From Natranaeroarchaeum aerophilus (GTDB lineage Archaea > Halobacteriota > Halobacteria > Halobacteriales > Natronoarchaeaceae): 64,000 bases of DNA. The stretch lies in assembly GCF_023638055.1 (NCBI RefSeq), contig NZ_JAKRVY010000005.1, forward strand, positions 62,001 to 126,000. The letters are read 5' to 3'. This document shows positions 31,466-40,961 of the stretch, piece by piece; the first letter of the stretch is position 1; each line of letters begins with the position of its first letter. The position numbers were made by a program, and so were the translations under genes. The notes beneath the pieces were generated by a model. It had not been told where the DNA came from, did no database searches, and was given only the letters and a program-made list of their open reading frames with translations.

Positions 31466-34311
31466 GCGAGTTCACGCCGAACCCCGGTCAACGAGAACTG
31501 ATCGACAGCACCGAGGGGACCTACCTCGTCGACGCCGGTGCCGGGACGGGGAAAACATTCTCAATCACGCGCCGGTATGCCGGAATCGTCGATACGGAGG
31601 GAGTCGAGCCCGATGACGTGTTGCTCGTCACGTTCACGAACAACGCCGCCGGGGAGATGCGAGAGCGGATCGTCGACCGCTCGGGGTACGGGACGCGCGA
31701 ACTGAAAGACGCGCCGATCCAGACGTTTCACTCGCTGTGTCACGATCTGTTGCTCGAACACGGCCACGATGCGCCGGGACTGCTGGGCATCGACGATTAT
31801 ATCACCGACTCGACGCGCCTGCTCGACGACGAGTTCGTCGAGCGGAGCCTGTTCGGCGAGTTCATCGACGGGTTCAGTGACGACCATCCCGAGTACGAGG
31901 ACATCTTTGCCGCCCTGTCGGAGCCGACAGACCTGCTCGACCTGCTCAACGAACTCGCCGCGAAGGGTGTCTTTCCGACCGCCGAGGGCTGGTACAGGGA
32001 CGGCGAGCGCCACCTCGATGGCGACTTCGAGGGCTTCAGAGAAATCTTCGATGAGCGCAATGAGCCACGCAACGGCGGCAACAAGCAATCTGCGCTCCGC
32101 TCCGCGCTCTACAGCTACGGCAACTCCGGGACGTATCTACCGGACGCTCCATCGAAATCCGAGATCCGCGGCGAGGGCAAGCAGGTGCCCGACGTACTCG
32201 CCAAGCACGCGTTCCACGAGGACCGCGAGCGTCTCAAATCGTTCGTTCACGACGTGTACTTGGGCTATCTCCGCTTCTCGCTTCGCCGGAACTACCTGAA
32301 CTTCGGCTTCCTGCAGCTGCTCGCGTACGTGTTGCTCTGTGAAGACCATGCGCTGCGCGAGCGGATCGCTTTCGAGTACGTGATGGTCGACGAGTTCCAG
32401 GACACGAGCGAGATCCAGTTCAAACTCGCCTTGCTCTGTGCGGGCACCGAGAACTTCTGTGTCGTCGGCGACTGGAAACAGAGCATCTACGGGTTCCAGT
32501 ACGCCGACGTGGAGAACATCGTCGCGTTCGAGGATCGACTGGGGCGGTTCGCCGCCGAGTTGAACCGCGACCACGACCGGGTCGGCTTCGAACAGCCGGA
32601 TGTCGAGACAATCTCACTCGTCGAGAACTACCGTTCGACCGAGGCGATCCTCGACCTCGCAGAGGACGGGCTGGTTGCCCCGGCAACGAGCAAGGAAGCG
32701 GTGGACGCGGAGTCGATCCTCGAAGACGTCACGTCGCTCGACGCCGTTTCCGACTACGACCACTCCCGGATCGAGGCCTTTCAGAGCGAGGACGAACAGG
32801 AGGCGCTCCTCTCGCGGATCCACGATATCGTCGGGGACGAACGGTTTCCGGTCGAGGACGAGGGTGGCGACCTCCGAGCGCCGGAGTACGGTGACATCGC
32901 GGTGCTGACGCGCCGACGCGCGTTCGGCCGCGAACTGCTCGCGGCGGCCACCGAGAATGGCCTCCCGATGGCCTACGAGGGCGGCGTCGAGATCTATCGG
33001 ACCGACCCGGCGAAACTGCTGCTCGCATGGCTGCGCGTTCTGGAGTACGATGCGGACCGTGGGTGGGCCCCGCTGCTCGAACGTGTGGGCTACTCGTTAC
33101 CAGAGATCGACGCCATGCTATCCTCGGGGACCTACCCCCAGAACCTGGTCGGGTTCGCCGACGAACTACGCGACCGCGAGACTGTGGGTGCGATTGCCCG
33201 ACACGTCTTCGAGCGCTACGGCTACGACGGCCCGGTCGCCGACGCTATCTTGCATGCCGTCCAGTCCGTCCACGATGCGACGACGATGAGCCGTGGCGAC
33301 CTGCTCCGGTATATCGAGCGCGGCATCGAGACCGGGACGACCCGCGAAGTCCACGTCGGGGCAGGGACGGACGCCGTCACCGTCCAGACGATCCACGCGA
33401 CGAAAGGGCTCGAACATCCCATCGTGATCCTTGCGGACATGAATCAGCACTCGTTCCCGCCCTCCGGCGGCGGGACGAGCGATATCACGTTCGGGGATCC
33501 GGTCGGCCTCCGACAGCGGACGGTCTTCGATGCCGAGGCCTACGACCGGCCACACGTCTTCCGGAACTGGCGCTCGGACGTCCTGAAGCGGACGCTCCCG
33601 CGGAACTACGATGAGGAGCGCCGTCTGCTCTACGTGGCGATTACGCGGGCCGAGCACCACGTCCTCTTTTCGGCGGGCGAGACACCCAGTGCCTTCCTCG
33701 AATCATTACCCGTAGCGGTCGAACAGATCGATCCGGACGTCGCAGGGGTGTCGGCTTCCACAGAGGCGAAACCGACGTTCACGCCAGACGTACAGGGTCG
33801 CGACGGTCCAGCGGCGGAAACTCCCCACACAATCATGCGCGACGATGTCTTCGAGGGCGTGGATGACGGACGCGGTGTCGAGTTCGGGAGCCGAGTCCAC
33901 GAGTTCGCAGAAGCGTACGCGCTCGGCGAGGGAGTGACGCCGGAGGGGTCGGACGAACGCGCCGTTGCGGCGTTTCTCGATGGCCTCGACGGCGAACTGC
34001 TCGTCGAGGAGGACATCCATCTCCCCCTGGACGTCGACGGCGAAACGGTAACGATCACCGGCGTCGTCGATCTGGTCCACGTCACCGATGAGCGCGTCGA
34101 CGTGATCGATTACAAGACCGACCGTGGCCGACACGCCGAAGATGAGTACCGAAAACAGTTGAGCGTGTATCATCACGTCCTCGAAGCTGTCTACCCCGAC
34201 CGTGAGGTTACGACGAGTATCTTCTACACGGACGGGGGCGAGCGCGTCCGCGTGGAGCCGCTCTCGGAGACGGAGTTATCGAACGTCGTTTCGGCGGCGC
34301 GCGAACGCTGA
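31462..34311 (+). CDS. AddA-like UvrD-family helicase-nuclease
   Basis: 949 residues with all SF1A motifs: I DAGAGTGKTFSITRRYAG (Lys31), Ia VTFTNNAAGEM, II MVDEFQDTSEIQ, III VVGDWKQSIYGFQ, IV VENYRSTEAIL, V IHATKGLEHPIVIL, VI LLYVAITRAEHHVLF. The C-terminus is a second PD-(D/E)XK nuclease, ITGVVDLVHVTDERVDVIDYKTDRG followed by the family Q-x3-Y helix. This is the domain order of bacterial AddA: ATP-driven unwinding with strand cleavage. It overlaps the AddB-like gene by 4 bp. It probably resects DNA ends or degrades foreign DNA. Confidence 0.9.
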   Translation: MSEFTPNPGQRELIDSTEGTYLVDAGAGTGKTFSITRRYAGIVDTEGVEPDDVLLVTFTNNAAGEMRERIVDRSGYGTRELKDAPIQTFHSLCHDLLLEHGHDAPGLLGIDDYITDSTRLLDDEFVERSLFGEFIDGFSDDHPEYEDIFAALSEPTDLLDLLNELAAKGVFPTAEGWYRDGERHLDGDFEGFREIFDERNEPRNGGNKQSALRSALYSYGNSGTYLPDAPSKSEIRGEGKQVPDVLAKHAFHEDRERLKSFVHDVYLGYLRFSLRRNYLNFGFLQLLAYVLLCEDHALRERIAFEYVMVDEFQDTSEIQFKLALLCAGTENFCVVGDWKQSIYGFQYADVENIVAFEDRLGRFAAELNRDHDRVGFEQPDVETISLVENYRSTEAILDLAEDGLVAPATSKEAVDAESILEDVTSLDAVSDYDHSRIEAFQSEDEQEALLSRIHDIVGDERFPVEDEGGDLRAPEYGDIAVLTRRRAFGRELLAAATENGLPMAYEGGVEIYRTDPAKLLLAWLRVLEYDADRGWAPLLERVGYSLPEIDAMLSSGTYPQNLVGFADELRDRETVGAIARHVFERYGYDGPVADAILHAVQSVHDATTMSRGDLLRYIERGIETGTTREVHVGAGTDAVTVQTIHATKGLEHPIVILADMNQHSFPPSGGGTSDITFGDPVGLRQRTVFDAEAYDRPHVFRNWRSDVLKRTLPRNYDEERRLLYVAITRAEHHVLFSAGETPSAFLESLPVAVEQIDPDVAGVSASTEAKPTFTPDVQGRDGPAAETPHTIMRDDVFEGVDDGRGVEFGSRVHEFAEAYALGEGVTPEGSDERAVAAFLDGLDGELLVEEDIHLPLDVDGETVTITGVVDLVHVTDERVDVIDYKTDRGRHAEDEYRKQLSVYHHVLEAVYPDREVTTSIFYTDGGERVRVEPLSETELSNVVSAARER

Positions 34312-34376
34312 GGCGGCAGTCGCTTCACGTTACACCGTGCAGAACACACTTTTTACTCGTCTCCCAAGGGGTTGTC

Positions 34377-36413
34377 ATGAACCGCATCACTGCTGCGGAC
34401 TACCACGATATCGTGCAGGTCGAGGAGCCACGGGTCGCGCCCGACGGTGACCGGGTGGCTTACGTCAGGAAAGTTCCGGAGGACGACGACTCCTACGAGG
34501 CGACGATCTACGTCGTTCCGACAGGAGGGGGCGAGCCGCGGCGCTTCACGATCGAGGAGGGCGTTGACAGCGAGCCACGGTTCAGCCCGAGCGGTGATCG
34601 GCTCGCCTTCGTTTCGACGCGCGGGGAGGACGACGACCGACCGCAGTTGTGGGTGCTACCAACCGACGGTGGCGAGGCGAGACAGGTGACCGCGGTTTCG
34701 GGTGGCGTCGGATCGATCGCCTGGCGACCGGATGGAAGCGCAATCACCTTTGTCCAGCAGGCCAGCGCCGAGGACCGGGAGGAAGAACGCGATCTCGAAG
34801 CGCCGGACGACTGGGAGGCCGACCCCGCCGACCCTCGCGTGATCGATCGGACTGTCTATCGGTCGACACAACAGTACTTCGACGGCAAGCGCAGTCACGT
34901 CTACCTCGCGGACCTCGAACGCGACGATGTCAACCGCCTCACGGAGGGCGACCGGGATTTCGCCGCGCCCGAGTGGGGCGACGCGAACACACTGTACTAC
35001 ACCGAGAGCGTCGGCGACGACCCTGACGACTCGATGGAGTACAACATCATCGAACACGATGTCAAAAGGGGGACATCCGCGGCGGTTCACACGGCGGCGG
35101 GCTGGGCGACACACCTCGCCGCGACGGCGGATGGTCGCGTCGCGCACCCGCACACTGATCCGGACCGAGCCACGCTCAACCAGACCGACCTACACGTCGT
35201 CGATGTCGACGCCGAGCACGTCACGACGCCGACGGCCGATCTCGATCGGACACTCGGGCTCGACGCCGCACCGCAGTGGGGGCCCGACGAGGAGCAGCTG
35301 TACTTCACGGCGCCCGACGAGGGGGCCGTCACGCTGTGGGCAGTCGGGTGGGAGGACACCGAGCCCGAGCGAGTCTTGCGTGAAGACGGAGCGAGTATCG
35401 ACGGTGTCGATGTCGGCGCGGATGTCGTCGCGCTGGTCAAAAGCGAGTGGGACCATCCGGGCGACGTGTTCGCCATGACACTCGGCGGCGCGGAACAACA
35501 CCGTCTCACCCGTGTCAATGCCGAATATCTGGACGAACGAGGGGTCAGTCAGCCCGACCCCGTGCGTTACGAGGGACCGGATGGCCAGGAGCTGGAGGGC
35601 TGGCTGCTCACGCCGCCGGATTTCGACCCGTCCGAGCAGTACCCGCTGGTCGTCGAGGTACACGGGGGCCCTCACGCGATGTGGACGACCAGCGGGACGA
35701 TGTTCCACGAGTTCCAGACGCTCGCCGCGCGCGGCTACGTCGTTTTCTGGTCGAACCCCCGCGGGTCGGCGGGCTACGGCGAGGCGTTCATGTCGGCGAT
35801 CGACCGCGACTGGGGCACAACGACCATGGACGACGTGCTTGCGGGGGTCGACCACGTCACGGATCGCGAGTACGTCGATGGCTCGCAGGTGTTCCTGACC
35901 GGCGGAAGCTTCGGCGGGTTCATGACCGGCTGGATGGTCGGCAACACCGATCGGTTCGAGGCCGCCGTCGCCCAGCGAGGGGTCTACGATCTCACCGGAT
36001 TCTACGGATCGACCGACGGGGCGTACAAACTCGTCGAGGGCGACTTCGGAACGACGCCGAGCGAGGAGCCGGAGTTCCTCTGGCAGCAGTCGCCGGTTGC
36101 CCACGCGGACGCCGTCGAGACGCCGACGCTCGTGGTACACAGCGACGACGACTACCGAACTCCTGCAAGCACTGCGGAGCTGTTCTACCGACTCCTGCGG
36201 AAACACGGCGTCGACACCCGCTTCGTCCGGTATCCCGACGAGGGCCACGAACTCTCCCGAAGCGGCCAGCCCGCCCACGTCGTCGACCGGATCGAACGGA
36301 TCGCCCGCTGGTTCGACGGCTACTCGGAGTCTCACGACGCACCCCCCGCACTCGAACGGGACGACGAGGCGGAACTTTCGGCGGGCGAGGGCGCTGACGA
36401 CACGGAGAAATAA
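34377..36413 (+). CDS. S9-family serine peptidase (acylaminoacyl-peptidase type)
   Basis: 678 residues. Residues about 1-390 form a beta-propeller with TolB-like blades (RFSPSGDRLAFVSTRG, WRPDGSAITFV). Residues 400-660 are an alpha/beta hydrolase with the prolyl-oligopeptidase triad: Ser511 in GGSFGGFMTGW, Asp592 in VHSDDDYRTP and His624 in YPDEGHELSRSG. It cleaves short peptides or acylated amino acids in the cytoplasm; no signal peptide. A T-rich TTTTTA about 26 bp upstream may be its promoter. The last 40 residues are an acidic tail. Confidence 0.9.
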   Translation: MNRITAADYHDIVQVEEPRVAPDGDRVAYVRKVPEDDDSYEATIYVVPTGGGEPRRFTIEEGVDSEPRFSPSGDRLAFVSTRGEDDDRPQLWVLPTDGGEARQVTAVSGGVGSIAWRPDGSAITFVQQASAEDREEERDLEAPDDWEADPADPRVIDRTVYRSTQQYFDGKRSHVYLADLERDDVNRLTEGDRDFAAPEWGDANTLYYTESVGDDPDDSMEYNIIEHDVKRGTSAAVHTAAGWATHLAATADGRVAHPHTDPDRATLNQTDLHVVDVDAEHVTTPTADLDRTLGLDAAPQWGPDEEQLYFTAPDEGAVTLWAVGWEDTEPERVLREDGASIDGVDVGADVVALVKSEWDHPGDVFAMTLGGAEQHRLTRVNAEYLDERGVSQPDPVRYEGPDGQELEGWLLTPPDFDPSEQYPLVVEVHGGPHAMWTTSGTMFHEFQTLAARGYVVFWSNPRGSAGYGEAFMSAIDRDWGTTTMDDVLAGVDHVTDREYVDGSQVFLTGGSFGGFMTGWMVGNTDRFEAAVAQRGVYDLTGFYGSTDGAYKLVEGDFGTTPSEEPEFLWQQSPVAHADAVETPTLVVHSDDDYRTPASTAELFYRLLRKHGVDTRFVRYPDEGHELSRSGQPAHVVDRIERIARWFDGYSESHDAPPALERDDEAELSAGEGADDTEK

Positions 36414-36465
36414 GATCCGAGTCTTACCGAAGGGTTCTTGAAATAGCACCGATTCACCAGTTCGT

Positions 36466-37125
36466 ATGAACATCGACGATACGAAGGCGATCTTCACCGC
36501 GGTGTTCGCGGGGTCGGTCGTCCTCGCGAACGTACTGGCAGCAAAGCTCACCGGGTTCGAACTGCCGTTGATCGGCCCCGTGGCGATCCCCGCGGGTTTT
36601 GTCGCCTTCGGTCTGGCGTATCTTGCCTCGGACTTACTGGTCGAATATCACGGCCGGGAGTATGCCGCCGCGGTGGTCAACGGCACCGTCCTGACATTGG
36701 TGCTCTCGTACGCGCTCGTCTTCATGGCGATCTGGATGCCCACGGCCCCAGTCTTCGAGGAGCAGGAGGCGTTCGCACAGACGCTCGGGGACTCGGCGTC
36801 GATCATTCTCGCCTCTGTCGTCGCACTGGCGCTAGCACAGCACCTCGATGTCCGATTGTTCTCGGAGCTCAAGCAGCGAACGGCGGGCCGATATCGATGG
36901 GTCCGCAACTGCGGTTCGACCGCCGTCAGTCAGGGAGTCGATACGGTCGTGTTCATCACGCTTGGCTTTGCGATCTTCCCCGCACTGGGGCTGGGTGGTG
37001 ACCCACAATGGGGCTGGGCGCTCGCCTCGATCGTGCTGGGCCAGTATCTCGTGAAGCTACTGGTCGCGGCGATCGACACCGTGCCGTTCTACGCGGTGAC
37101 GGAAATCGTGGATCGGACGGCGTGA
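36466..37125 (+). CDS. YhhQ/VUT-family queuosine or archaeosine precursor transporter
   Basis: 219 residues with six hydrophobic helices. Characteristic stretches are VLANVLAAKLTGF near the start, AYLASDLLVEYHG, the middle VALALAQHLDVRLFSELKQRT, and the late SQGVDTVVFITLGF. These match the VUT (YhhQ) family, which imports preQ0/preQ1-type deazaguanines. In archaea the imported base would feed archaeosine modification of tRNA. It stands alone downstream of the peptidase. Confidence 0.87.
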   Translation: MNIDDTKAIFTAVFAGSVVLANVLAAKLTGFELPLIGPVAIPAGFVAFGLAYLASDLLVEYHGREYAAAVVNGTVLTLVLSYALVFMAIWMPTAPVFEEQEAFAQTLGDSASIILASVVALALAQHLDVRLFSELKQRTAGRYRWVRNCGSTAVSQGVDTVVFITLGFAIFPALGLGGDPQWGWALASIVLGQYLVKLLVAAIDTVPFYAVTEIVDRTA

Positions 37126-37215
37126 ATACCACTGACCGTTCCGTCCCCAGCCGGTCCCTTCTTGCCCACAATCACGGCGGCGAGCCTATCTGTCTTCATT
37201 CCCTAATTCGCGTGT

Positions 37216-37965
37216 ATGGACCCCCACTCCGCACAGAGCCTGTATAAATCTCCTCGAACTGATGTCTCGCAGAATCAGGGCAAGTTCCGGACACATTTCA
37301 ATTTTCCCGGCCGGAACCATCCCGACCACGACGACCACGGCTACGGCCCCCTCGCGACCGTCGTCGAGTCGTTCATGGACCCAGACACGCTGATCCGGAT
37401 GCACCAGCATCGAAACGAGGAGATAATCTCGTGGGTGCCCGACGGCGTCATGCGCCATGACGATGGTGAGGGGAATAAACTCGTCACCGACGCGGAGAAC
37501 ATGCTGGTGATGAACGCCGGGAGCGGCTTCTGGCACGAAGAACGCACACTTGCTGACGATCCACCGCTTCGCATGCTCCAGATATTCGTTCGGCCGCCCA
37601 GTCTGGAACTGCCGTCGAAGATTCAACACGAACCGATCCCAGCTCCGGTCGCAAACGAGTGGCGGCATCTGTTCGGCCCCGAGGGATCCGACGCGCCGCT
37701 GTTCGTGCGGAACGAGGTCGATTTCTACGATATCCGGCTAGGTGAGGGGGAAACCGTCGATCTCCCGTCCGCGTCGGGACGGGATACGTACTTCTACGTG
37801 TTCGAGGGCGAGGTGACGGCTGGCGATACCAGTTTCAGCAAGGCGGAAAGCGGCCTGCTCGTCGACGGAGAGCTCCCGGTTTCGGCGGCAACCGATTCGA
37901 TACTGGTGGCGTTCCTGATCGATCCGGACGCGCCCGTGACTCGGCAGGGAACGATCGGGCGCTGA
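37216..37965 (+). CDS. pirin family protein
   Basis: 249 residues of double cupin fold. The N-terminal domain has the pirin motif region HGYGPLATVVESFMDPDTLIRMHQHRNEEIISWVPDG with His and Glu metal ligands and GSGFWHEE later. The C-terminal domain is shorter and more divergent. Pirins bind iron or other metals, and some oxidise quercetin. Function here is unknown. The spacing to neighbours suggests a separate transcript. Confidence 0.87.
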   Translation: MDPHSAQSLYKSPRTDVSQNQGKFRTHFNFPGRNHPDHDDHGYGPLATVVESFMDPDTLIRMHQHRNEEIISWVPDGVMRHDDGEGNKLVTDAENMLVMNAGSGFWHEERTLADDPPLRMLQIFVRPPSLELPSKIQHEPIPAPVANEWRHLFGPEGSDAPLFVRNEVDFYDIRLGEGETVDLPSASGRDTYFYVFEGEVTAGDTSFSKAESGLLVDGELPVSAATDSILVAFLIDPDAPVTRQGTIGR

Positions 37966-38013
37966 GGGCGGTCCATTGATCTCTCCTGTCTGTCCGATCG
38001 CACCGGACCGGCA

Positions 38014-38020
38014 TTTAATA
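38014..38020 (+). promoter_or_regulatory. TATA element of hflX
   Basis: TTTAATA about 49 bp before the ATG at 38066, implying a short untranslated leader of about 20 nt. Confidence 0.45.
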
Positions 38021-38065
38021 GGTATCGAGCGCCTATCGGTAGCCACAGCTGACAGGCCCACTCAC

Positions 38066-39364
38066 ATGAACGCGATAATCGCCAAACGCGTCGACTCCGG
38101 CACGCCCGACACGTCCGAAATCATCGACCTCGCCCGCGCGGCGGGCTATACCGTCGTCGGCGAGGTCACCCAGACCCGGACGGAAGACCCTGCCCTGGGG
38201 ATGGGAGAGGGGAAAGTCGAAGAGCTGGCGGTACTGACGGCCGAGACCGACGTTGAGGCCGTGATCTTCGACAACCGTCTCGATCCGTATCAGACGTACA
38301 ATCTGGGACAGAAGCTCCCGACCGGCGTCGAGGTGATCGACCGGTTCACGCTGATCCTGGATATCTTCGGCCAGCGCGCCCAGACGCGCAAGGCCCAGCT
38401 ACAGGTCGAACTGGCCGAGCTCCGCTACGAACTCCCGCGCGCCGAGGCGAAGACGAGCCTGGCGAAACGCGAGGAACGCCCAGGTTTCATGGGCCTTGGC
38501 GAGTACGACGAGAGCCGCGAGCAGGACATCAAAAAGCAGATCAGTAACATCCGCGACGAGCTCGAACGGATCGAAAAGACCGAGGAGCACCGACGCCAGC
38601 AACGGCGGGAGTCGGGCTTCGATCTGGTCGCACTGGCGGGCTACACCAACGCGGGCAAGTCGACGCTGATGCGCCAGCTCGCGGCCGATCTGGACGTCGA
38701 CGAGAACGAGGAGCTTCATCCCGACCTCGATTCCACCGCCGAGTCCGAGGATCGACTCTTTACCACGCTCGGGACGACGACCAGGAAGATGGAGGCGCGC
38801 CGGCGTGACGTCCTGCTTACCGACACGGTCGGCTTCATCAGTGATCTGCCTCACTGGCTCGTCGAGTCGTTCAAGTCGACGCTAGATCAGGTGTACCGCG
38901 CCGATCTCATCCTGCTGGTCGTCGACGTCAGCGATCCCGTCGAGGAGATCCGCGAGAAACTGGTGACCAGCCACGATACGCTCTACGAGCGCAACGAAGC
39001 GCCGATAGTCACGGTGTTGAACAAGATCGACAAAGTCGACGCCGAGGAGCTCGACGAGAAACGTGCAGCGCTGTCGGCGCTCGCGCCGAACCCCGTTGCA
39101 GTGAGTGGACAGGACGGTGAGAACGTCGACGCGCTGATCGACCGGATCGACGCCGATTTGCCCGACTGGAAGCACGAACGGCTCGTCCTGCCGATGACAG
39201 AGGAGACGATGAGCGTCGTCTCGTGGATCCACGACAACGCACAGGTCAACGACGTGAACTACGGCGACGACGACGTGCTCGTCGACTTCGAGGCCAGACC
39301 GACCGTCGTCGAGCAGTCGCGGTCGAAAGCCAGCGACCTTTCGCCGGCTGCCGAGTCGGCCTGA
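38066..39364 (+). CDS. hflX: ribosome-associated GTPase HflX
   Basis: 432 residues from the ATG at 38066 (the frame opens earlier but without family similarity). The N-terminal HflX domain contains DPALGMGEGKVEEL and FDNRLDPYQTYNLG. A long coiled region includes the ETxxRxIxxRI-like block LGEYDESREQDIKKQISNI. The G domain follows: G1 GYTNAGKSTLMRQL, G2/G3 LFTTLGTTTRKM...DTVGFISDLP, G4 LNKIDK. HflX binds the large ribosomal subunit and rescues or splits stalled ribosomes. It is followed 38 bp later by a CobW-family gene. Confidence 0.93.
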   Translation: MNAIIAKRVDSGTPDTSEIIDLARAAGYTVVGEVTQTRTEDPALGMGEGKVEELAVLTAETDVEAVIFDNRLDPYQTYNLGQKLPTGVEVIDRFTLILDIFGQRAQTRKAQLQVELAELRYELPRAEAKTSLAKREERPGFMGLGEYDESREQDIKKQISNIRDELERIEKTEEHRRQQRRESGFDLVALAGYTNAGKSTLMRQLAADLDVDENEELHPDLDSTAESEDRLFTTLGTTTRKMEARRRDVLLTDTVGFISDLPHWLVESFKSTLDQVYRADLILLVVDVSDPVEEIREKLVTSHDTLYERNEAPIVTVLNKIDKVDAEELDEKRAALSALAPNPVAVSGQDGENVDALIDRIDADLPDWKHERLVLPMTEETMSVVSWIHDNAQVNDVNYGDDDVLVDFEARPTVVEQSRSKASDLSPAAESA

Positions 39365-39402
39365 CGGTTGGGGTTTTTGCAGTCGGGAACGAACTCGTAC
39401 GT

Positions 39403-40473
39403 ATGGGGGAGAACGACACGATCCCGGTGACGGTAGTCTGTGGCTATCTCGGAGCGGGAAAAACGACGCTAATCAACCACCTGCTGTCGAACCCGGGTGA
39501 CCGGGAGATCGCAGTAATCGTCAACGACATGGGGGAAATCAACGTCGACGCCGATTTGCTCACCCGGGAGAGCGACGAGGAGGGGGTCGTCGACCTCTCG
39601 AACGGCTGTATCTGCTGTGAGTTGGGCGACGATCTGGCGACCGAAACAGAGCGACTGGCCGAAACCCGCGAGTTCGACGTGCTCGTCGTCGAGGCGTCCG
39701 GGATCAGCGAGCCGATCCCAATCGCGCAAACACTGGTCGAGGATACGGCCGACCGACTTGAACTTGACACGATGGTGACGGTGCTGGACAGTTTCGGGTT
39801 CTGGAACGAGTTCGACCCGGAGAATCGCCAGCCCGATGAGGACGTCGAACGGCCGCTCTCTACAGTGTTCATCGATGGCATCGAGTTCTGTGACGTGCTG
39901 TTGCTCAACAAAACCGATATGCTCCCGGACGATGCGCTCGGCGAGATCGAGGCGACGGTCCGTGAACTACAGCCACGGGCCCACATCGAGCGAACGGAGT
40001 ATTCGATGGTCGATCCGGATCTGGTTCTCGGTACTGGTCGATTCGACTTCGAGGAGGCCAGCCAGTCACAGGGCTGGAAGCGCAGTCTCGCTCACGACCA
40101 CGACGAGCACGAACGTTCGCCCGCGGAAGCCCACGGCGTTACCTCCTTTGTCTACCGCGAGACACAGCCGCTTCATCCCGAGCGATTTGCCGACTGGCTC
40201 GACGACTGGACGGGCGAGATAATCCGGGCGAAAGGTATCTGTCGGATTGCGGGTCGCGAGGAGGAGGTAATCGGCCTCAGTCAGGCCGGACCATCCGTCG
40301 AAGCCGGACCGATCGGCCGGTGGGATCCCGAGCGGGACGACCCGCGAACGGAGCTGGTCTTCATCGGTCGCTCGCTCGATGAGACGGGCATTCGCGAGGA
40401 ACTCGACCGCTGTCTCGTCGAGGAGACGACGACCGGGGAGTGGGAGTCGGCGGGCGATCCGTTCCCACTATAG
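39403..40473 (+). CDS. CobW/ZNG1-family zinc-regulated GTPase
   Basis: 356 residues from the ATG at 39403; the frame is open upstream only as a shadow of hflX. P-loop is GYLGAGKTTLINHLL, the metal-binding CxCC motif is in LSNGCICCELGDDL, and the Walker B region is VVEASGISEPIPI. The C-terminal CobW_C domain has TSFVYRETQPLHPERF. Members insert or chaperone metals (zinc in ZNG1, cobalt in CobW). The His-rich insert HDHDEHE around residue 230 supports metal handling. The target enzyme is unknown. Confidence 0.9.
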   Translation: MGENDTIPVTVVCGYLGAGKTTLINHLLSNPGDREIAVIVNDMGEINVDADLLTRESDEEGVVDLSNGCICCELGDDLATETERLAETREFDVLVVEASGISEPIPIAQTLVEDTADRLELDTMVTVLDSFGFWNEFDPENRQPDEDVERPLSTVFIDGIEFCDVLLLNKTDMLPDDALGEIEATVRELQPRAHIERTEYSMVDPDLVLGTGRFDFEEASQSQGWKRSLAHDHDEHERSPAEAHGVTSFVYRETQPLHPERFADWLDDWTGEIIRAKGICRIAGREEEVIGLSQAGPSVEAGPIGRWDPERDDPRTELVFIGRSLDETGIREELDRCLVEETTTGEWESAGDPFPL

Positions 40474-40491
40474 GCGCGATTGAACCTCAGC

Positions 40492-40644
40492 TCACCCCTC
40501 GAACGTCTCCCGAAGCTCGTCCCAGTCCTCGTGAAAGCCGTGTGTCGACTGCGTCTCGCTCGCCATCGCTGACTGGTAGACATCGTCGTATTCGAGTAGC
40601 TGCGACCAGCCCTCGTGGAAAGCGGCGCTGCAGTACTGGCACAT
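40492..40644 (-). CDS. 50-residue putative zinc-binding protein
   Basis: A minus-strand frame starting MCQYCSAAFHEGWSQLLEYD and ending FHEDWDELRETFEG, with Cys2-x2-Cys5 and later His residues that could complete a zinc site. It is acidic and convergent with the CobW-family gene. TATCTA about 25 bp upstream is a possible TATA element. I do not recognise the family with certainty. Confidence 0.55.
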   Translation of the reverse strand: MCQYCSAAFHEGWSQLLEYDDVYQSAMASETQSTHGFHEDWDELRETFEG

Positions 40645-40782
40645 ACGCGTGGGTTCGACGGGCGCGTAGATAGGGTTTGTCCCGTCGCCTATTGCCCCAC
40701 GCAATAACGGCGGAGGCCAACAAGTACTTATCCCTGTACTGGAGAGAGACAGCAACGACTTCAGCAGTCGGATAGCACAAAA

Positions 40783-40941
40783 ATGAACTCGGCAACGTAC
40801 ATCGAACAGGACGAACAGTGGGTTGAACACGGTTGCAGCAAATGCGAATGGGCGATTTTCGCCGACTCCTTCCCCGAGGCGATTAGTGCGTACCACTCAC
40901 ATCTACGAGAACAACATCCTGACGCCTGGTTACAGGCCTGA
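40783..40941 (+). CDS. 52-residue C2H2-like zinc-finger protein
   Basis: Starts MNSATYIEQDEQWVEHGCSK; the core has Cys18-x2-Cys21, then after 17 residues His39-x5-His45, a classical C2H2 spacing range, followed by DAWLQA. It is divergent from the 50-residue protein with about 138 bp of shared control region. It may bind nucleic acid or protein; function unknown. Confidence 0.65.
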   Translation: MNSATYIEQDEQWVEHGCSKCEWAIFADSFPEAISAYHSHLREQHPDAWLQA

Positions 40942-40961
40942 AAAAACGAAAACGGGCCGTC

